From positions 1 through 64,000 of the forward strand of contig JAFYQF010000007.1 of assembly GCA_017559905.1 (NCBI GenBank): DNA of 64,000 bases. Reading direction: 5' to 3'. The position numbers were made by a program, and so were the translations under genes. This DNA is from a bacterium. Lineage in GTDB: Bacteria > Cyanobacteriota > Vampirovibrionia > Gastranaerophilales > Gastranaerophilaceae. Below are positions 63,781 through 64,000 of this stretch, piece by piece; within the stretch, counting starts at the first letter, position 1, and each line of letters opens with the position of its first letter. Below the pieces are notes generated by a model. That model saw nothing but the letters and a program-made list of their open reading frames with translations, ran no database searches and was not told the origin of the DNA.

Positions 63781-64000
63781 CTATTCCATTTCTTCTGTTG
63801 GTCCACCGATTACTTGCACACCAAACTTCGTTCTATACAAGTGTCTTACGGTATCACCTTGAATTTCGTACATCATTTTATTAAACATTTCATAAGCTTC
63901 ACGTTTGTATTCAAGCAATGGATCTTTTTGTCCATAAGCTCTTAAACCAATACTTTCACGAAGCATATCTATATTGTGTAAATGGTCAATCCATTTGTTA
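63781..64000 (-). CDS. secA: Preprotein translocase SecA, C-terminal end
   Basis: The last 72 codons of SecA, open at the window edge. [20 protein letters not shown] and [20 protein letters not shown] are the conserved helical scaffold end of SecA. The protein ends [10 protein letters not shown] without the C-terminal Cys/His zinc-binding tail found in many SecA proteins, as in many cyanobacterial-type SecAs. Confidence 0.93.
   Translation of the reverse strand, partial: NKWIDHLHNIDMLRESIGLRAYGQKDPLLEYKREAYEMFNKMMYEIQGDTVRHLYRTKFGVQVIGGPTEEME

Overview
The window is low-GC bacterial DNA with standard-code genes, good Shine-Dalgarno sites and many intrinsic terminators. It most resembles a gut or environmental member of the non-photosynthetic cyanobacterial sister lineage (Melainabacteria/Vampirovibrionia, Gastranaerophilales-like). 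The reasons are the low GC, a YvcK/CofD protein with an added N-terminal membrane domain, GerMN and DUF2993 (LmeA-like) proteins, anaerobe markers (rubrerythrin, an iron-sulfur flavoprotein), a flagellar-type export locus, and many unrecognised proteins carrying a short N-terminal Phe-x-Ala/Gly motif. This placement is inference; there is no rRNA gene in the window to confirm it.

Layout. 1-1 kb: end of a ribosomal operon (rplJ with a structured, attenuator-bearing leader, then rplL, cut by the window edge). 1-6.5 kb: a minus-strand operon pxpA, yvcK-like, panB, TPR protein, panC, membrane protein (pantothenate synthesis and central metabolism). 6.8-9.5 kb: rpsT, a 0.6 kb A/T-rich non-coding stretch, and a GH57 glucan branching enzyme. 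9.5-12.3 kb: accessory DNA around a tRNA-Asp gene, with a copy of the tRNA 3' end 1.66 kb downstream, hairpin-rich repeats and small unrecognised genes. 12.3-18.1 kb: peroxiredoxin, nucleotidyltransferase, DNA-alkyl transferase, patatin, an MBL-fold hydrolase and an iron-sulfur flavoprotein fused to a nuclease-like domain. 18.2-22.5 kb: six consecutive unrecognised genes that all carry the N-terminal F-x-A/G motif, including a GNAT-like and a Cys-His-Asp protease/transglutaminase-like protein; further carriers lie at 9.5 kb and 58.4 kb. 22.6-26.4 kb: PAS histidine kinase, small proteins and a glycine-zipper protein.

26.4-29.9 kb: the pyrH-frr-cdsA-rnc-rpe operon. 30-34.3 kb: a lone ribbon-helix-helix protein followed by a compact multi-hairpin RNA candidate, a D-2-hydroxyacid dehydrogenase, and a NhaD-type antiporter divergent from a regulator built of four GntR-type winged helices. 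34.3-39.9 kb: rubrerythrin, a 1481-residue AsmA-like protein and yidD. 39.9-46 kb: fliE-fliF-fliG-like-fliH-flhA, without fliI between fliH and flhA. 46-48.5 kb: dCMP deaminase and a coupled ATP-grasp/glycosyltransferase pair. 48.6-55.7 kb: a tightly packed nine-gene translation operon prfA-ylxR-infB-(79 aa)-rbfA-truB-DUF2993-GerMN-HicB-like. 55.9-64 kb: DUF475 membrane protein, ahcY, a 1392-residue GH13-type protein that carries the F-x-G motif, ychF and the C-terminal end of secA.

The best candidate for something new is the family of F-x-A/G tagged proteins. The domains behind the shared N-terminal tag are unrelated (GNAT, Cys-His-Asp hydrolase, GH13, helical unknowns), which suggests a common targeting, processing or export route. 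The flagellar-type export genes in the same window make secretion one testable idea, but nothing in the sequence proves the link.
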